DNA from: Chara braunii
Lineage: Eukaryota > Streptophyta > Charophyceae > Charales > Characeae
Length of the DNA stretch: 43,492 nucleotides
Direction: 5' to 3'
Assembly: GCA_003427395.1 (NCBI GenBank)
Contig: BFEA01000356.1
Span: forward strand, 791,563 to 835,054
Positions 42,275-43,492 of the stretch are shown one piece after another. Position 1 is the stretch's first letter. Every line of letters begins with the position of its first letter. The translations under genes and the position numbers were made by a program. The notes under the pieces were generated by a model. The model saw only the letters and a program-made list of their open reading frames with translations, was not told the DNA's origin and did not search any database.

Positions 42275-42490
42275 CCGCCGTAAAACTTTTGCAGCGCTCC
42301 CGCACCACGGCTAGTTAAACCGGAGTCACCGTCGAAAAGATTCCGACAGCGCTACCGCACCCTCGCCGATAAAAGCAGAACTGCCGCCTCGAAAATCCGC
42401 CAGCGCTCTCGCACCACCGTTGAAAAAAACCGGTGCCGCCGCTGCAGAATTTCGGCAGCACTTCCGTACTACCGCAGTAAAAAGTCGGTG
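42275..42490 (+). repeat. GGCAGCG-type array of element D, four units of about 55 bp
   Basis: GCAGCGCT(C/A)CCGCACCACGG-like cores at about 42290, 42345, 42400 and 42455, the last reading AATTTCGGCAGCACTTCCGTA, which links this array to the cores of L, H and R. The unit here is half the length of that in R. Confidence 0.75.
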
Positions 42491-42851
42491 CCACCTGCCG
42501 TAGTACCACAGTGCCACTGGGCCTGTCCCGTGGGACCAGCACCAGCCAAAGGGGAGGGGAGCAGAGTGCTCCCTGCCTTGGCTATGGCTGCCCAGTCCTC
42601 CTCCTGGTGTTCCTCTGCAGTCCTCCAACTCCTCCTCACGTTGCCCCAGCAGCAGCTCCAGCAGCCACAACACTCAAGTGTGCCCGTCACACACTGGCAG
42701 CACGAATGCTTTGTGTGGCAGCTGAGGGCAGCTGGCTGTTTTATAGTGGCTGAGGAGGTGCTGAACGTCATTCCAGCCCTTAGGCAAAAACGCGGAATCA
42801 CAGAGAGCCCTTGATCTGGCCTAGATTCAGGGTTGACTGTGGCCGCACCAC

Positions 42852-43456
42852 ACCCCACAGCTTTAGTGTGGGGTAGTTTCTTTAACTGCCCTATTTTATT
42901 TTTATTTTTATTTTTACCAGCTATCTTGGAATCTGGCGAGATAGCTGGTCTCCTGCCATTTCCGAAAGTGTTTTTCTTTTATTTTTCTGATAAGGGGTTG
43001 GAAAGTTACAGCCCCTTACAGTTTGATGTATCTGGACCTTTTTTCCAGGGCAGATACATCGGGGAAAAGGCTGCATCTAGCCTTTTTCCTTAGTGGCCTT
43101 TAAATTTCCAGGCTCCCTGCAAAAACGGGAGCCTGGCAGTTTCCTCACTCAAAATAGAGAAAAGAAAAGAAAAAAACTAACTTTCTAATTTTTACTGCAC
43201 CTGGCTTCTTCCTTGGCCAGGCGCATGCTGTTGCATGCAACAACCTTCCCTTACTTTCCTCTGCCCTCCCCTGAAAACGGGGGGGGCAATTGGCAGGTTG
43301 GGAGGAGTAGGATCTTCCTCTCCCAACTCTCACGTTCTCCTCCCTCTCTCTTCCCTCAGTCCCAACTCCACGCGCACATCGTGGGCCGTGAGATCTTAGA
43401 TCTCGTGGCCACGAATAATCGTGGCTTTCTAAGTGGGAGGCTGGGTTTGCTCCCAC
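42852..43456. repeat. Cluster of twelve perfect hairpins in 605 bp
   Basis: Inverted repeats occur at 42852-42874 (ACCCCAC stem), 42916-42949 (11 bp, ACCAGCTATCT), 42991-43018 (TAAGGGG), 43025-43060 (GATGTATCT), 43065-43086 (AAAAGGCT), 43108-43136 (10 bp, CCAGGCTCCC), 43200-43221 (CCTGGC), 43230-43241 (palindrome GTTGCATGCAAC), 43297-43327 (GTTGGGAG), 43390-43404 (GAGATCT), 43408-43425 (GCCACGA) and 43433-43456 (GTGGGAG). Stems are unrelated in sequence and loops are 0-18 bases. No gene overlaps convincingly. Confidence 0.92.
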
Positions 43457-43492
43457 ACAGTCTACAAAGATTGTTTCCACGAGGTAGGTCAC

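Larger units (their letters stand above)
38694..43492 (+). mobile_element. TGTCGAG-family element D (runs off the window)
   Basis: Begins (G)TGTCGAGCGCATTGGCCC within a subfamily C monomer. It carries the 5' module to about 39150 (CACGCAGGAGT, CCCCTACGACAGGACAGG, GGTCGACTAGGA), much diverged from L and R. A GGCAGCG-type array at 42275-42490 and a CAG-rich stretch at 42640-42690 follow in family order. The roughly 3 kb between 39.2 and 42.2 kb, which holds two candidate genes, has no counterpart in L, R or H. So D either carries cargo or has received an insertion. The 3' end is outside the window. Confidence 0.6.

Overview
This is repeat-dominated nuclear DNA of a eukaryote with a large, gene-poor genome. 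Ty3/gypsy retrotransposon remains are found on both strands, several kinds of tandem array fill kilobases, a spliceosomal-type intron can be proposed, and no prokaryotic operon or rRNA/tRNA gene is recognisable. The style of the gypsy reverse transcriptase and integrase suggests the green lineage (streptophyte alga or plant; the fragments recall charophyte-type elements). That placement is from memory and low to moderate in confidence.

The backbone is a family of long, essentially non-coding mosaic elements, here called TGTCGAG elements after their 5' end. Four copies are visible: L (+, about 1290-5060, 5' part only); H (+, 5'-truncated, 10621-11999 continuing at 19849-25160); R (-, 12000-19848, apparently complete and inserted inside H, with the 5-bp sequence ACCGC present on both sides); and D (+, from 38694 to the window end). 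The shared order is a 5' module, one or two TATA-type promoter modules, a GGCAGCG-core tandem array, a second array (either an AAACTTATGGAAC core or a CCCTAACCCTAGGG core), a conserved 'f module', a CAG/CTG-rich stretch, and a 3' end with a terminal hairpin whose stem differs by a compensatory base change between R and H. L and R lie head-outward as imperfect inverted repeats.

Gypsy remains: gag, an unrecognised retroelement region and a reverse transcriptase fragment lie on the minus strand (5066-10597). An integrase region broken by only two stop codons lies on the plus strand (25166-26763), followed by further degraded retroelement pieces, a compound foldback (27786-28110), two short-unit arrays (62 bp and 38 bp) and two polypurine-tract-like 3' ends. 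From 32.2 to 35.2 kb is an LTR-like region packed with perfect, mutually unrelated hairpins. A CTT tract leads into a 2.85-kb, roughly 31-unit array of about 92-bp monomers made of three diverged but in-phase subfamilies (35.84-38.69 kb).

The best candidates for host-type or cargo genes are two adjacent minus-strand reading frames inside D (39901-40452 and 40476-40988). A predicted 77-nt intron would end exactly at the upstream ATG. Their function is unknown. The hairpin clusters, the 3' covarying hairpin, the phased 92-bp array and this gene pair are the parts most worth follow-up.
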